From: Harmonia axyridis
Lineage: Eukaryota > Arthropoda > Insecta > Coleoptera > Coccinellidae
DNA length: 64,000 nucleotides
Direction: 5' to 3'
NCBI RefSeq assembly: GCF_914767665.1
Contig: NC_059505.1
Coordinates: 35,027,506-35,091,505 of the forward strand
The position numbers and the translations under genes are program-made. Position 1 is the first letter of the stretch; every line of letters starts with the position of its first letter. The notes under the pieces were generated by a model that did no database searches, was not told the DNA's origin, and saw only the letters and a list, made by a program, of their open reading frames with translations. This document shows, one piece after another, positions 22,254 through 34,600 of this stretch.

Positions 22254-22991
22254 ATGTACAAGTTTGCGCTCCCGATCACGTGCTTGGCGATTGTTATGTT
22301 TGTGAGTGTCCGGTGTGATGATGGTGTTAAGAAAGATAAACTGTCTAGAGATTGTGGAAATGCCTATAGTATGACGTGCCTCAAGTTAGACATAGTTTCG
22401 TTCGTTGACAAGTTGAATGAAGAGGAGCAGTTTTCAGTTTTTCCCGGAATTAGTTTGGTTAAGGAAAACTCAACATCTCAACCTGATACTGCCAACATGG
22501 TTTCGGAGTTGGCTAGAGAGTTTCCCACAGACGCTGAAGCAAGACTTGATGCTTTTCTCATGAGGAAAATCGGTGGATACCTTAGCAGCCACTCCATAAG
22601 ACTTAACCTTTGGAACCCATCTACTTCTGAAGGCGACGTAGCTCAAGGCAGAGGCAAAGACAAGAAGAACGGCATGGCTTACATCCTTGCAGCTGCTGCC
22701 ATGATGAAGGGTACCTTGATGGCATTGGCAATGGGAGGTCTTGCAGCCCTTGCTGGTAAAGCGCTTATGACTGGTATGATTTCCTTGTTGCTGTCTGCAA
22801 TTATTGGTTTGAAATCGTTGACCAGTCATGGTGGAAAACAGACGACTTATGAGATTGTGTCTAAGCCAGTTTATTCTCATACAAATAGTCATTCAACTGA
22901 GGTGGAACATGGAGGACACTACAGTGGATATGGCAGGAGTATGGATGTTCCTTTGCCTCTTGGTTTACAAAGGGCTTACACCAGTTCTTGA
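22254..22991 (+). CDS. Osiris family protein (DUF1676), single exon, parent of the tandem array
   Basis: 245 residues. The ATG at 22254 is chosen because it opens the signal peptide (MYKFALPITCLAIVMFVSVR). The in-frame codon at 22227 is TTG and overlaps the initiator. Cys34 and Cys42 form the conserved pair. Then follow FSVFPGISLVKENST, FPTDAEARLDAFLMRKIG, HSIRLNLWNPS, a Lys-rich linker and the hydrophobic core (AAAAMMKGTLMALAMGGLAA, GKALMTGMISLLLSAIIGLK). The tail carries TYEIVSKPVYSHTNSHS. AATAAA lies 60 bp after the stop (23051-23056). About 60% similar to the gene at 19277. The part from about residue 50 to the 3' flank is duplicated five times downstream. Confidence 0.9.
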   Translation: MYKFALPITCLAIVMFVSVRCDDGVKKDKLSRDCGNAYSMTCLKLDIVSFVDKLNEEEQFSVFPGISLVKENSTSQPDTANMVSELAREFPTDAEARLDAFLMRKIGGYLSSHSIRLNLWNPSTSEGDVAQGRGKDKKNGMAYILAAAAMMKGTLMALAMGGLAALAGKALMTGMISLLLSAIIGLKSLTSHGGKQTTYEIVSKPVYSHTNSHSTEVEHGGHYSGYGRSMDVPLPLGLQRAYTSS

Positions 22992-23285
22992 AGATTTTCT
23001 ACCATTTTGTTGTCCTATTATTTATTATATAGTATTTATGACTAGTTACCAATAAAGTACTGAATATTCTTCATTTTTTCACTTTATTTTTTCGAACAGA
23101 TTGAAGGCATTTACGTTTATTCAAATCAAAAGGATTTGTTTCTAAGGAAAAAATGGTTCTCATACAAAATAAATATGAGAAATTCTCATCTAAAGCTATG
23201 TACTTAAATGGTCTTCATATAAACGATCTACTCTTAATAAAATACTTTCTCCGATTTTCTCCAACATTTTGACATGAGAAATTAG

Positions 23286-23855
23286 GAGGAGAAGTTTTCA
23301 GTTTTTCCTAGAATTGGTTTGGTTAAGGAAAGCTCAACGTCTCTACCTGATACTGCCAACATGGTGTCGGAGTTGGCTAGAGAGTTTCCTACAGACGCTA
23401 AAGTAAGACTTGATGCTTTTCTCATGAGGAAAATCGGTGGATACCTTAGCAGCCACTCCATAAGGCTCAACCTTTGGAACCCTTCTACTTCTGAAGGCGA
23501 CGTAGCTCAAGGAAGAGGCAAAGACAAGAAGAATGGCATGGCTTACATCCTTGCAGCTGCTGCCATGATGAAAGGTACCTTGATGGCCTTGGCGATGGGG
23601 GGTCTTGCAGCCCTTGCTGGTAAAGCGCTTATGACTGGTATGATTTCCTTGTTGCTGTCTGCAATTATTGGTTTGAAATCATTGACCAGTCATGGTGGAA
23701 AACAGACGACTTATGAGATTGTGTCCAAGCCAGTTTATTCTCATACAAATAGTCATTCAACTGAGGTGGAACATGCTGGACATTACAGTGGATATGGCAG
23801 GAGTATGGATGTTCCTTTGCCTCTTGGTTTGCAAAGGGCTTACACCAGTTCGTGA
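23286..23855 (+). pseudogene. Truncated Osiris copy 2 (ORF intact from residue ~50)
   Basis: Reads EEKFSVFPRIGLVKESSTS onward to the stop at 23853-23855 without frameshift, about 97% identical to the parent. Only five amino-acid changes were counted between VKE and the end. The first in-frame ATG is in TANMVSEL. It lacks TATA, signal peptide and cysteines. AATAAA is retained at 23915-23920. A leaderless Osiris protein would not enter the secretory pathway, so I call it a pseudogene, but a recent one. Confidence 0.75.
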
Positions 23856-24147
23856 AGATTTTGTTTCATTTTATTGTCCCATTATTTATTATATAGTATT
23901 TATGACTAGTTACCAATAAAGTACTGAATATTCTTCATTTTTTCACTTTATTTTTTCGAACAGAATGAAGGCATTTACGTTTATTCAAATCAAAAGGATT
24001 TGTTTTCAAGGAAAAAATGGTTCTCATACTAAATAAATATGAGAAATTCTCATCCAAAGCTATGTACTTAAATGCTCCTCATATAAACGATCTACTTCTA
24101 ATAAAATACTTTCTCCGATGTTCTCCAACAGTTGACATGATAAATTA

Positions 24148-24717
24148 GGACGAGCAGTTTTAGTTTTTTCCAGAATTAGTTTGGTTAAGGAAAACTCAAC
24201 GTCTCAACCTGATACTGCCAACATGGTGTCGGAGTTGGCTAGAGAGATTCCTACAGACGCTGAGGCAAGACTTGATGGTTTTCTCATGAGGAAAATTGTT
24301 GGTTACCTTAGCAGCCACTCCATAAGACTCAACCTTTGGAACCCTTCTACTTCTGAAGGCGTCGTAGCTCAAGGCAGAGGCAAGGACAAGAAGAACGGCA
24401 TGGCTTACATACTTGCAGCTACTGCCATGATGAAAGGTACCTTGATGGCCTTGTCGATGGGAGGTCTTGCAGCCCTTGCTGGTAAAGCACTCATGACTGG
24501 TATGATTTCCTTGTTGCTGTCTGCAATTATTGGTTTGAAATCGTTGACCAGTCATGGTGGAAAACATACGACTTATGAGATTGTGTCTAAGCCTGTTTAT
24601 TCTCATACAAAAAGTCATTCAACTGAGGTGGAACATGCTGGACAATACGGTGGATATGGCAGGAGTATGGATGTTCCTTTGCCTCTTGGTCTGCAAAGGG
24701 CTCACACCTGTTCGTGA
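24148..24717 (+). pseudogene. Truncated Osiris copy 3 (ORF intact from residue ~50)
   Basis: The same truncation as copy 2. An in-frame TAG sits just upstream (AAT TAG at the position of the parent's NE). It carries about a dozen replacements, many non-conservative (FPTD to IPTD, KIGG to KIVG, AMGG to SMGG, C-terminal TSS to TCS). The frame is still open to 24717. The substitution pattern looks relaxed. Confidence 0.75.
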
Positions 24718-25010
24718 AGATTTTGTTTAATTTCATTGTCTTATTATTTATTATATAGTATTTATGACTAGTTACCAATAAAGTACTGAATATTCTTCAT
24801 TTTTTACTTTATTTTTGTGTATAGATTGAAGTCAATTACTTCATTTTCAATCGAAAGCAATTGTTTCTAATGAAAAAATGGTTCTCATACAAAATAAATA
24901 TGAGATATTCTGATCTTAAGCTATGTACTTGAATGCTCTTCATATAAACAAGCTACTTCTAATGAAATACTTTCTTCGACTGTCTTCAAAATTTTGACAT
25001 GATGAATTAG

Positions 25011-25370
25011 GAGGAGCAGTTTTCAGTTTATCGCGGAATTACTTTGGTTGAGGAAAACTCAAAGCCTCAACCTGATAGAGAAACATGCTATCGGAGTTAT
25101 CTAGGGAATTTCCCACAGACTGAGGCAAGACTTGATTCTTTCCTCGTGAGGAAAATCGGTGGATACCCTAGCAGCCATTCAATAAGACTCAAACTTTGGA
25201 ACTCTTATGGTGGAAAACAGACGACTTATGAGATTGTGTCTAAGCCAGTTTATTCTCATACAAATAGCCATTCAACTGAAGTGGAACATGCTGGACACTA
25301 CATTGGATATGGCGGGAGTATGGATGTTCCTTTGCCTCTTGGTCTGCAAAGGGCTTACACCAGGTCGTGA
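25011..25370 (+). pseudogene. Truncated Osiris copy 4 (hydrophobic core deleted)
   Basis: The start matches the other copies (GAGGAGCAG). A deletion joins RLKLWNS directly to YGGKQTTYEIVSKP, removing the linker and the whole DUF1676 core (about 210 bp) but keeping the frame. Small compensating indels change DTANMVSELARE to DRETCYRSYLGN. Confidence 0.75.
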
Positions 25371-25433
25371 AGATGTTGTACTATTTTATTGTTCATTATT
25401 TATTATATAGTAATTATGACTCAACAATTTTGA

Positions 25434-25925
25434 CATGTTGAATGGAGTAGCAGTAGTTTTCAGTTTTCCCGGAATTAGTTTGGTTAAGAAAAACTCTACG
25501 TCTCAACCCAGCATGGTGTCAGAGCTGGCTAGAGAGTTTCCCACAGACGCTGAGGCAAGACTTGATGCTTTTCTAATGAGGAAAATCGGGATACCTTAGT
25601 AGCCACTCCATAAGGCTCAACCTTTGGAACCCGTCTACTTCTGAAGGAGATGTAGCTCACGGCAGAGATAAAGACAAGAAGAATGGCATGGCTTACATCC
25701 TTGCAGCTGCTGCCATGATGAAAGGTACCTTGATGGCCTTGGCAATGGAGGGTCTTGCAGCCCTTGCTGCACAGACGACTTATGAGATTGTGTCTAAGCC
25801 AGTTTATTCTCATACAAGTAGTCATTCAACTGAAGTGGAAAATCTGGACACTACAGTGGATATGGCAGGAGTATGGATGCAGCCTTTGGTCTGCAAAGGG
25901 CTTACACCAGTTCCAGAATATGTTT
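25434..25925 (+). pseudogene. Truncated Osiris copy 5 (several deletions and frameshifts)
   Basis: Recognisable from TTTTCAGTTTTCCCGGAATT through AAATCGGGATACC (frameshift in the GGY motif), GGCATGGCTTACATCCTTGC and the tail. It has lost the DTAN codons, most of the core after GGLAALA, and the PLPLG codons. Confidence 0.7.
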
Positions 25926-25971
25926 CATTTTATTACTCCATTATTACTATATAATATTTATGATTAGTTAC

Positions 25972-26074
25972 ACTACCTGAGCTATCAGATAGCTTAGGAC
26001 AGGACAGCTTGGAGGAATATGAAAGAGGCCTACATCCAGGAGTGGATAAGGGAAGGCTAACGAAGAACAAAAAG
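25972..26074 (+). mobile_element. 3' end of an RTE-like non-LTR retrotransposon
   Basis: About 103 bp containing GAAAGAGGCCTACATCCAGG, a sequence typical of the 3' end of RTE-type elements in insects. It is flanked by a perfect 12-bp duplication ATGATTAGTTAC (25960-25971 and 26075-26086), so it is a 5'-truncated insertion. It landed in the 3' flank of truncated Osiris copy 5. Confidence 0.65.
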
Positions 26075-26159
26075 ATGATTAGTTACGAATAAAGTACCGA
26101 ACATTTTTTCATTTACTTTATTATTTTGAATAGATTGGGGCATATACATCATCTAAAGC

Positions 26160-26510
26160 TTTCTACCTTCTACTTCTGAAGGCGACGAGCTCAAGGCCGA
26201 GGCAAAGACAAGAAGAACGGCATGGCTTACATCCTTGCAGCTGCTGCTTTGATGAGAAGTACTTTGATAGCCTTGGCGTCTGGAGATAGAAGGTCTTGCG
26301 CATTAACGGTAAAGCGCTCATGACTGATATGATTTCTATGTTGCTGTCTGCAATTATTGGTTTTGAATCGTTGACCAGTCATAGTGGAAAATAGACAACT
26401 TATGAGATTATTCTCAAAGGAAGACATTGGAACTGGATACTAAAGCAGATATGAAGGGAGTCTGGATGTTCTTTTGCATTTTGATCTCTAAAGGGCTTAC
26501 ACCAGTTTAT
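26160..26510 (+). pseudogene. Truncated Osiris copy 6 (most decayed)
   Basis: Fragments of CTACTTCTGAAGGCGACG, GGCATGGCTTACATCCTTGC, TGATTTCTATGTTGCTGTCT and CATTTTGATCTCTAAAGGGC are recognisable, with deletions and stops between them. It is the distal end of the array and of the Osiris cluster in this window. Confidence 0.65.
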
Positions 26511-27169
26511 ATAGTTTTTGTACAATTTTTTTATAATATATATTTTATTGTATATTTTTCTTTAGTTTCCAATAGAATGAATGTTCTTTATTGTTTTTTT
26601 TTACTTTGGTATTCTGAAGAGATGGAGGTATTTACATTGAATTTAAAACGCCTTGTTCATAGAAAATAAAAGTTTTTTTTTAGATAATTGAGAAATTTTC
26701 GCTTGTGAAGCAATGTACCTAATTCCTAAACATAAATAAACAAAATATTCTACACAACAAATGGTTTTCAAATACATACCTAAGACTCTTTTCTATAACA
26801 GATTTCAAAGTTCAGCAGGCAATTGCTCTAAGTTTGCCTCACTTTTTGTTTTCCAGGAATAAATTTGTCTTCAGAACAAATTTTAGTTCCTCTGGTAACT
26901 TTTCTCTTGAGAAAATTCAAAATTGCATTGAAAAATCCCACAAACTCATCAAATTTTCATTGTCATCTCAACAGATATGTAAGTAACGAATCCATGACTA
27001 AAATTTTGATATACGTTTTGAAATAATAGGGACTAATCACCGAACTTCTTGGATAGTATTCACAAATTGAGGACAGCCAGGTGAGGGACAAGTGAATAAA
27101 AATGAATCATCTTGTCAAATAATTTATAGAACTGAGTAAATAATACATTCACCTTTTTCATTTTTCATT

Positions 27170-28430
27170 GTTATACTTTATTTACAAATAATATTCTTTA
27201 CAGTATACATTAAATTATAACAAAACACATATTTATTGACAGCACCAAAGGAGTTTACATTTGCTACTCTATTCACAAAGCTTTCCTTCTATGTACAGAA
27301 CATTACAGTAATTCACTAAATCTAGAAAATGGGCAATCGAAAATATTCCGGCACTAGTAAAAAAAAAGACAGATATAGACAACATTAATCAGTTTTCACG
27401 TTTTAAATTTTTGAATCAATGAATAAAAATCATCTCAAAATAAATATATATCCTCAGTTGCCAATATCTCAAAACAATGTGAAGGAATATTTCCAAATAT
27501 TCCGAAAACTGTTGCAGATCAAAGAATAAATCACATAAAATACCTCATACAACCTAATCGAATAGCTACTCGTACTATCAAATATTCAGAAAAATGAAAA
27601 ATACTACTTAAGAATATCACAAAAGAAGCCGCATTCTTGGGAATATATAATGAATAATGACACAATAGGTTATCGTTTTTAAAAATAGCACGACAGAGAA
27701 ATGCTTCTCTTGGTATAGTGATCCAATAATGTAATAACAGAATAATAAATGGAATGGTATCCTTAATTTCTCACGAATATGTTACTTGGAGGCAGGAGTA
27801 ATTTTAATCTTGATGTAAATGCTTGTTTATTTGAATTTTTTTATTGGTTATTATCATTTCAAAAAACGCTTCCATAGGAAGAAGAAAGTTGTTAGGTCAC
27901 CTACTTACAATAAGATAATAAACGTGAATTGAGAAAATGAAAAGATGAACACCGAATTTAGGAAATAAATGCATAAATATAAGTCATTTATGATTCATTT
28001 CGATTTATAACGTAAAAAAAAATGTTTTCTTTCAATAACAAAGAAAATTTCAAAACCAGATGTTATGTACCTCTGTCTGATATTTCCATTGTTGTTTTTA
28101 GGTTAGTTTCAACCAACTTACCACCTCAAGTGGTAAGTTGAATGATTTCCTTGTCTATTAGACTCCAAGCAAAGCATTTCTATATTCAGACCGATTTTCT
28201 CGAAAAAAATAATAATAGTAAAATATAAATAGTTATTGCATGTGACCAGTTACTCCTTCAAAAATATACGATGACATACTAATCAGACACGGCAACGCTG
28301 TACAAATACTGATTCATTTTGTATTCCCACAGGCACCTACCAAAAGGGGTCTTCTAGTTTTCTCATAAAAAACTTGTATGTGTGTGCTAATGCTCAACTG
28401 GTGCGTATAGGACTCCGTTATTGTCGCTGT
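27170..28430 (-). other. Probable 3' UTR of milton
   Basis: No credible ORF on either strand between the milton stop and the end of the Osiris array. On the - strand a canonical AATAAA occurs near 27190 (TTTGTAAATAAAGTATAAC), a plausible poly(A) signal. An 11-bp perfect inverted repeat CAACTTACCAC/GTGGTAAGTTG lies at 28116-28142. Confidence 0.35.
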
Positions 28431-28657
28431 TCAAAATAAACCGCCTTTACGACCAAACAACAGTGAACTCAACGTACCCAACGTCGAACATCCACCTGGC
28501 GGGGTTTGTTCTTCTGGAGTTTTCGAAGTGGACACGGTACCCAGATCCGGCCTTGTGACTCCGTTGGCTCTTCGCTGCTTCCGGGAATTCAGTTGTTCCA
28601 AGCGTCTGCTCAGGGCTCCGCTACCAGGACGTCCTGGCACGCCCATTCCACTGTCGC
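28431..28657 (-). CDS. milt: milton terminal coding exon
   Basis: Begins after TTTTTTCCAG, encodes DSGMGVPGRPGSGALSRRLE and ends TLSSLLFGRKGGLF with TGA at 28431-28433. Confidence 0.88.
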
Positions 28658-31600
28658 CTGGAAAAAATTCAGTGTCAATCGAAAATGTAGATTGCGTAAT
28701 GTTCAAAGAACCTAGTGAACGAACAATATAATCACTATATTCGAACTTTCTTAAAAGAATAGAACTTAATGCATAGACAGGTGTGCCCCAAGGTTATTTT
28801 TCGAGCCCGATTTTTTTATTTCTAACATTAAATTTTCTCTCAAATTGAAGTTGAACAAAATATAATAGTTACAAGGCTAAAAATAACAAATGATAGAGAT
28901 TTGAATTTTGAGGGGAAACGACCATTGAGTATAAGGGCAAAGATTCTACATCTAACGGGTGTTTTTTTCGAGGTATATAACTTTAAGTTGGCCTTACTGT
29001 TCAAGATGGCGATCGATATAATAGCTGTCAAGTGATTTATTCTCAGTTTGGTTTGGCAATCCATCATGAATAGACTCACGCCTGAACAACGCTTGCAAAT
29101 AGTGCAATTTTATTTCGAAAATAATGGTTCTGTGCGGAATACGTATCGCGCACTACGTCCATTAGCGATGAAGCGCACTTCTGGTTGAATGGTTACGTCA
29201 ACAAACAAAACTGGCTCATTTGGAGTGAAGCTAATACTCAAGTGTATGTCGAAACACCGTTACATCCAGAAAAACTGGCTGTTTGGTGCGCTTTATGGGC
29301 TGGTGGAATCATTGGTCCGTACTTCTTCAAAAACGATGATGGCCAAAACGTTACAGTCAATGGTGATCGGTATAGAGCCAAGATTACTAACTTTTTCATT
29401 CCTGAATTGAAGAACCATGATGTCCAGGAGCTGTGGTTCCAACAAGACGGCGCGACATGTCACACAGCTCGTGACACAATCGATTTATTGAAAGACACAT
29501 TTGGTGACCGCCTAATTTCACGTTTTGGACCTGTGAATTGGCCCCCAAGATCTTGTGATTCAAGACCGCTAGACTACTTTCGGTGGGGCTATGTAAAGTC
29601 ATTGGTCTATGCCGATAAGCCACAAACCCTTGATCATTTGGAAGACAACATTCGCCGTGTTATTGCCGATATACGGCCACAAATGTTGGAAAAAGTCATC
29701 GAAAATTGGACGTCCAGATTGGACTACATCCGAGCCAGCCGTGGCGGTCATATGCCAGAAATCATATTTAAAATGTAATGCCACAAGATTATCTTGCGGA
29801 TAAATAAAATTCATGTCAATCGAATAATCCATCGTTGTTTTATTGCAATTTAAAGTTCTATAGCTCTAAACAAACACCCTTTATTATACTAAAATGAATA
29901 CTTTTATCACAAACGACTACCAGATAGTAAATCTGCCATGTAGAACCTAAAGGACAGAACATCAGTTCCCCAGAATTCTGACAGATTCACCAAAAGAGGA
30001 GCTTGTTCTTGACAGTTCATAGCGGTCATGTTGACAGAGCTTCATTTGTCAAAATTGGAACATGTTTTCAAATTCCCCCACATTTGAACAAAAACTCTAT
30101 GTAATATATGTCAATAACTGAACCTTTAGTTCAATCCATCGTTGCAAAATAAGAGAACTGATCAGGATTAATTGAAGAAATGTCAACATAGCCTTCATTG
30201 ACTTTTTCAAAGACAAACAAAGAGAAATCTTATACTTACTTGGGGCAGGTGCCGGCGCCGAATGTACACTAGGAGGAACCTTATTGCCAATATGAGATAG
30301 ATTTTCAGTACTTTTACTTGGCAAGAGACAAGTTAGTTGGGCCATTGGACTATTGAGGCCGGGTCTGGCGTACATTCCAGCTGTTATGGACAGGGATCCG
30401 GGATTTCCCATCAGGTTGGAAATGCCGATTCTCTCTATCCTACCTACGATGCTCTGTAGAAAAAAAAAAAACACAAATTTATCTTTAATTAGGGAAGAAT
30501 AAGAACATTATTTACCTACACAAATGTCTTAATAAGCCCCTCCAGGTGAAAAAATTTGACTCTAATGAAGAAGTGATTGAAAAGATTGAAGCCAATTTTG
30601 AGAGCCGAGACAAATCTTTCTACACAAAGGGTATTGAAGAGTTAGAGGAGCGTTGGAGTAACAATATTGGAGGCGACTAGATCGAATTTTTTAGAAAAAT
30701 GCGTTTTTACTGCTTAATCTGGGACTTATTGATTCTAGTATTACTCAAGTTCTTAAAGACATCAGATTCAAACTCACCTCAGCTTTTTTGCCTCTCCTGC
30801 TGGCTCGGAAGGAAGTCTTCTTCTTCACCCCACCGCCCATAGAATCCCTGAGGAATTGCGGCACAGAGCTCAGTATCAGCTGAGGTAAACTGAAGGCTTC
30901 CGGTTGTCGTTCGGGTGAGCTGCTTCTAGAATGATCAGGACTAGCATCTGGACTATTGCAAGGCGTCGCTGTTGGTGTGAAACTATTGGGGCCACTTGGA
31001 CTGTTGATAGCAGACGGGGTGACGGCTTTTATACCTGTAAAAACAAAGATATTGTTGGGAACGCAAAAATGAGAAAAGCAGCTCCTAGTGCAAAATAGGA
31101 TACAATTGCAATAACTAAAAGTATCTATCGAAGGTATTAAAAGTATGATTGTTCACCTCTTTCATTCAGCATCTTCGCAAGGCCAAAGGTGGTGGAAAAG
31201 GTGCTGCAGGAGTTCCTTCTGCTGAGCATGGGAGTTTGCGGGGGCGAATTCTGGATGCTCGAACAGACGGAAGTGACTCTGCTCGTCCTGTTACTGGGCG
31301 TTATGAAAGTCCCGTCGTCGGGGTGCATCACCATGCTCGTGGTCATCGTGTAGGTGGGCGCGGAGGAATCGAATATCTTTCCTGGATTCGAATATTCCTC
31401 GTCCTCCTCCAGATCTTCCAGACCGTACGATTCCAGCCCGAGTTCTTCCAATTCTTTACCACCCCTGTAATAGAAAATCCCGCTTGAATAACTACATTTT
31501 TTTAAAGGAAAACACCACCGCATATTTGTCGATAGGAGGAGGGACAAAAATAATGTGCAGTGTTGCCAGAACGATTGAATGAGCAGTAGACGTTAGGATT

Positions 31601-34600
31601 ATTATAATAGTTCCAACTTTCATCGGAAGGAAGTACTTTACAACCAAATACTTTTTTCTGAAGGATATGCTTATACTATATGTATAAGTATAAGGTTTAA
31701 CTCGGCATATTAAGAATGAAAGCTGAAGGATTTCCTCAAACCTTTTTTTATGACTACGGCTCATTGTTTCTTTTCAAATTTGAGTGTCTACCTTAGATTA
31801 GATAAAGATGCCGACGGTCTTACCTGACTTTAACTCCGGGTCTCTCTTCCAAGAGACCGGCAAAGCTGGGTTGGGCCAACTGGGACCAGTGGTGTAGGGT
31901 CAAAGATCCCTCCATCGGTTTCACGATCTGCAGCTTCTCAGGCAACTTCCATCCACGGTAGTGACCAGAGCCAGTCGACATCAGGCTGTCCGGTGTTCGA
32001 CAGCCGAAAGGCACACTTGTTTCTCCATCGTATCTGAAAAAATTAGGAATATTAGATACTCAAAATGTTGTTTGTTCGCTTCAGTACATACAATATAATT
32101 CCGAAATTATGGCATTTAGGTATAGGGAATTTTACATGAGAAATATGAATTATGGACAAACTTCCATTGAATTTGAGAACAGAAATAATATCAATGAAAT
32201 GTATATTCAATAGTTATTTATGCAACAAGTGCAAAAAGTGAATGTTTATTGCACTCGACGTGAAATTGTCCGACAAGGCCGATAGGCCGAGTTGGACAAC
32301 ACATCGAGTGCAATAAACAATTTTTGCACGAATTGCATACAAAATTTTTTCTACGTTCATGCAAAAAGCAAAAAAAGATTTATTGAGGTGCAGCACTAGG
32401 TGTAGGAAAATGAAAAGCACAACTTGAATACTTTATTATTAATATCGATTTGCATTGAAACAGGAACTAATACGTTATGAACAATTCAACTCAAACTTTA
32501 TTTTTACCCTCAATGTTGAAAGTGAATGAACAATTGGTGCAATTTTTAATATGAATATTTCGTAGTGAAGTACTTTTTAAATCCACTTCTTGATTTGTTA
32601 CTGCTGTAAACGTACTAGTACTTGGTAACTGTACATCATTATTTCCTTCAGGCTGAAATATTTGTTTTGCAACACTGAGTTTGTTTGCATGTGATTCCTC
32701 TACGTATCCCTCCGCTACTGTCGACGATTTCCATCAGCACGTTGAAGTAGAATGACAGATGAGTGCAATAAAAACTTTATTGCACTAGTGCAATAAAGAA
32801 CTTCTTTTTCCACTAAATATAGTTCAATAAAGTTTTGCTTTTTGCATGAATGTAGAAAAACTATATGAGTTACATAGTTGATTATATCCCAGATCTTGCA
32901 TCTTGCTGATGCATCTTAAACAAAGGCGAGAAGCGCTTGCAACTTTTAATGCCATAACAAAGAAGGACAGTGGAAACAAGTTTTACTTTTTGGTGTGGTA
33001 AAGCGCAGTGTGAGACCTAGCTGTGCGCCTTTTTGAATTCCTACTAAGATAGGATACCTACCCTCCAAAGGCGGGTCCGAACTGCAGGTTCGACCTCCTG
33101 GCCAACACCTCTCCGGGCGTCAACCTCTTCAAAGCCGCCTCTATGTCAGTGGCGCCCGGTATTCCGGGGATCCCCTTGGACTGGCCGGCCGGATATCCTT
33201 CGTCAGAATCCGACACCAGGCCGAACTCCGTGTCAGACTGGCTGGTCACCGAGGACTCCAGGCTGGGGTAGCCGAGCGAGCTGTTGTTGTAGATAGAACC
33301 GGAGGACCGTCTAAGGTCGGACGCAGTCTGGGTCTTGAAGCTCATCCTGGGACCTGAACCGCCGTAGCCTGCGGCCACGCTGGAGCTGCTTATGGTGCCG
33401 CCCAGAGTTGGGTGGATGATGGCGCTGCCGGTGCCGCTGTCCTGGCTGCTCAGGGAGCTCCTGGAGGCGCATCGCACCGTCTCGAAGACCTTCTTGTATT
33501 GGGGACTGGAATGTGATGATAACAGTTTAGTTTTGAACTATTATGAAATTATAATATAAGTGTTCAACGGAATTAGAAAAGTCTAGACTCTCTTGGTAAG
33601 CATCTTGTTTCGAATAAAAGGTTGATGGTTTTGAGGTGGAGGTCCACCCATGCTAAAACCTCTTCCATTTACTAAGAGCCGGTATTATGAAGGATAACCG
33701 ACGGTTCAACCGTTGCGTCAACTACCAAATTTCTCACAAGAAATACGGAATTTGGTAGTTGACGCATGGTTCAACCGTCAGTTAACCTTTATAATACCGT
33801 CCATAAGCCTTTGTGGGAGATTCAAACTTAGAATTTTGAATAGTTATTCCCATTTTTTATTTCAGATCTGTATTCTACAGAGAAAAATACAACCATTCTG
33901 TACGAACAATTTGTCACAGATAGCTCTGCAATCGAATTTAAAATTTCCACCTGAACTACCTTAACATATCCGTTTCATTAATCAATCAAATAAAATTCTT
34001 GTTTCCTACTGAACTATTTGTTTTCAGCACTTGTACTGTCATTGATCATTTGGAAATGGAGAAATTATTCGTTTTTGGTGTTTCTGGTTCAAAATACTTC
34101 TCATCAATTAAAAATGATGTATCACCCCAAACAAGGCTGGAGTAAATGGAAGAGGTTTTAGCATAAGTACACCCCATAGAGTAATGAACATAGATAGGGG
34201 AAGTGTACGCAATTTTAACATGTCCCCAACATGGTTAGATTACGTTGTCGGATTGTGATATATTTTCAAATCAACAATTTTGCTATATCGTTATGAATGT
34301 ATATTATATTGAATGGAATATATTTATTTGAGTGATTCCCGATTAAATATGCAAATTTGAATTTTTGGAATTCGATATTTTTCCTGATTGTCGAATTTAT
34401 AAGCAGAAGATCTATTATTTTCGGTATCTACCTGCTAAAATTAAGGTTTGGCAACTTTTGCTCTCCTAGTGTCATCGGTTGTTTCACGTCGTTTGGAGCA
34501 CTTTAAGTTTGTTTTCTGAATTCCTGATATATTTAGGTATTCATTTCAATATATTTTGAGTTGATATAAAACGTTGATTCACTATGGGACATAAGAAGTG

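Larger units (their letters stand above)
23265..26510 (+). repeat. Tandem array of 5'-truncated Osiris copies
   Basis: Five head-to-tail units derived from 22254-22991 plus its 3' flank. Stops or ends at 22991, 23855 and 24717 are 864 and 862 bp apart; later units shrink by deletion (25370, about 25920, about 26500). Every unit begins with a degenerate TTTTGACATG..AATTAGGA that corresponds to the parent's VDKLNEE codons, so all share one 5' breakpoint. None has the promoter, signal peptide or Cys pair. Confidence 0.85.

Noticed and set aside
22470..22892. Long - strand open frames opposite the Osiris genes and their copies
   Set aside because: They are shadows of the + strand coding sequence, mirrored in each duplicate.
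28200..28260. Fifth hairpin element (AAATAGTTATTGCATGTGACC)
   Set aside because: Only part of the conserved terminus matches, and no hairpin or inverted partner is nearby.
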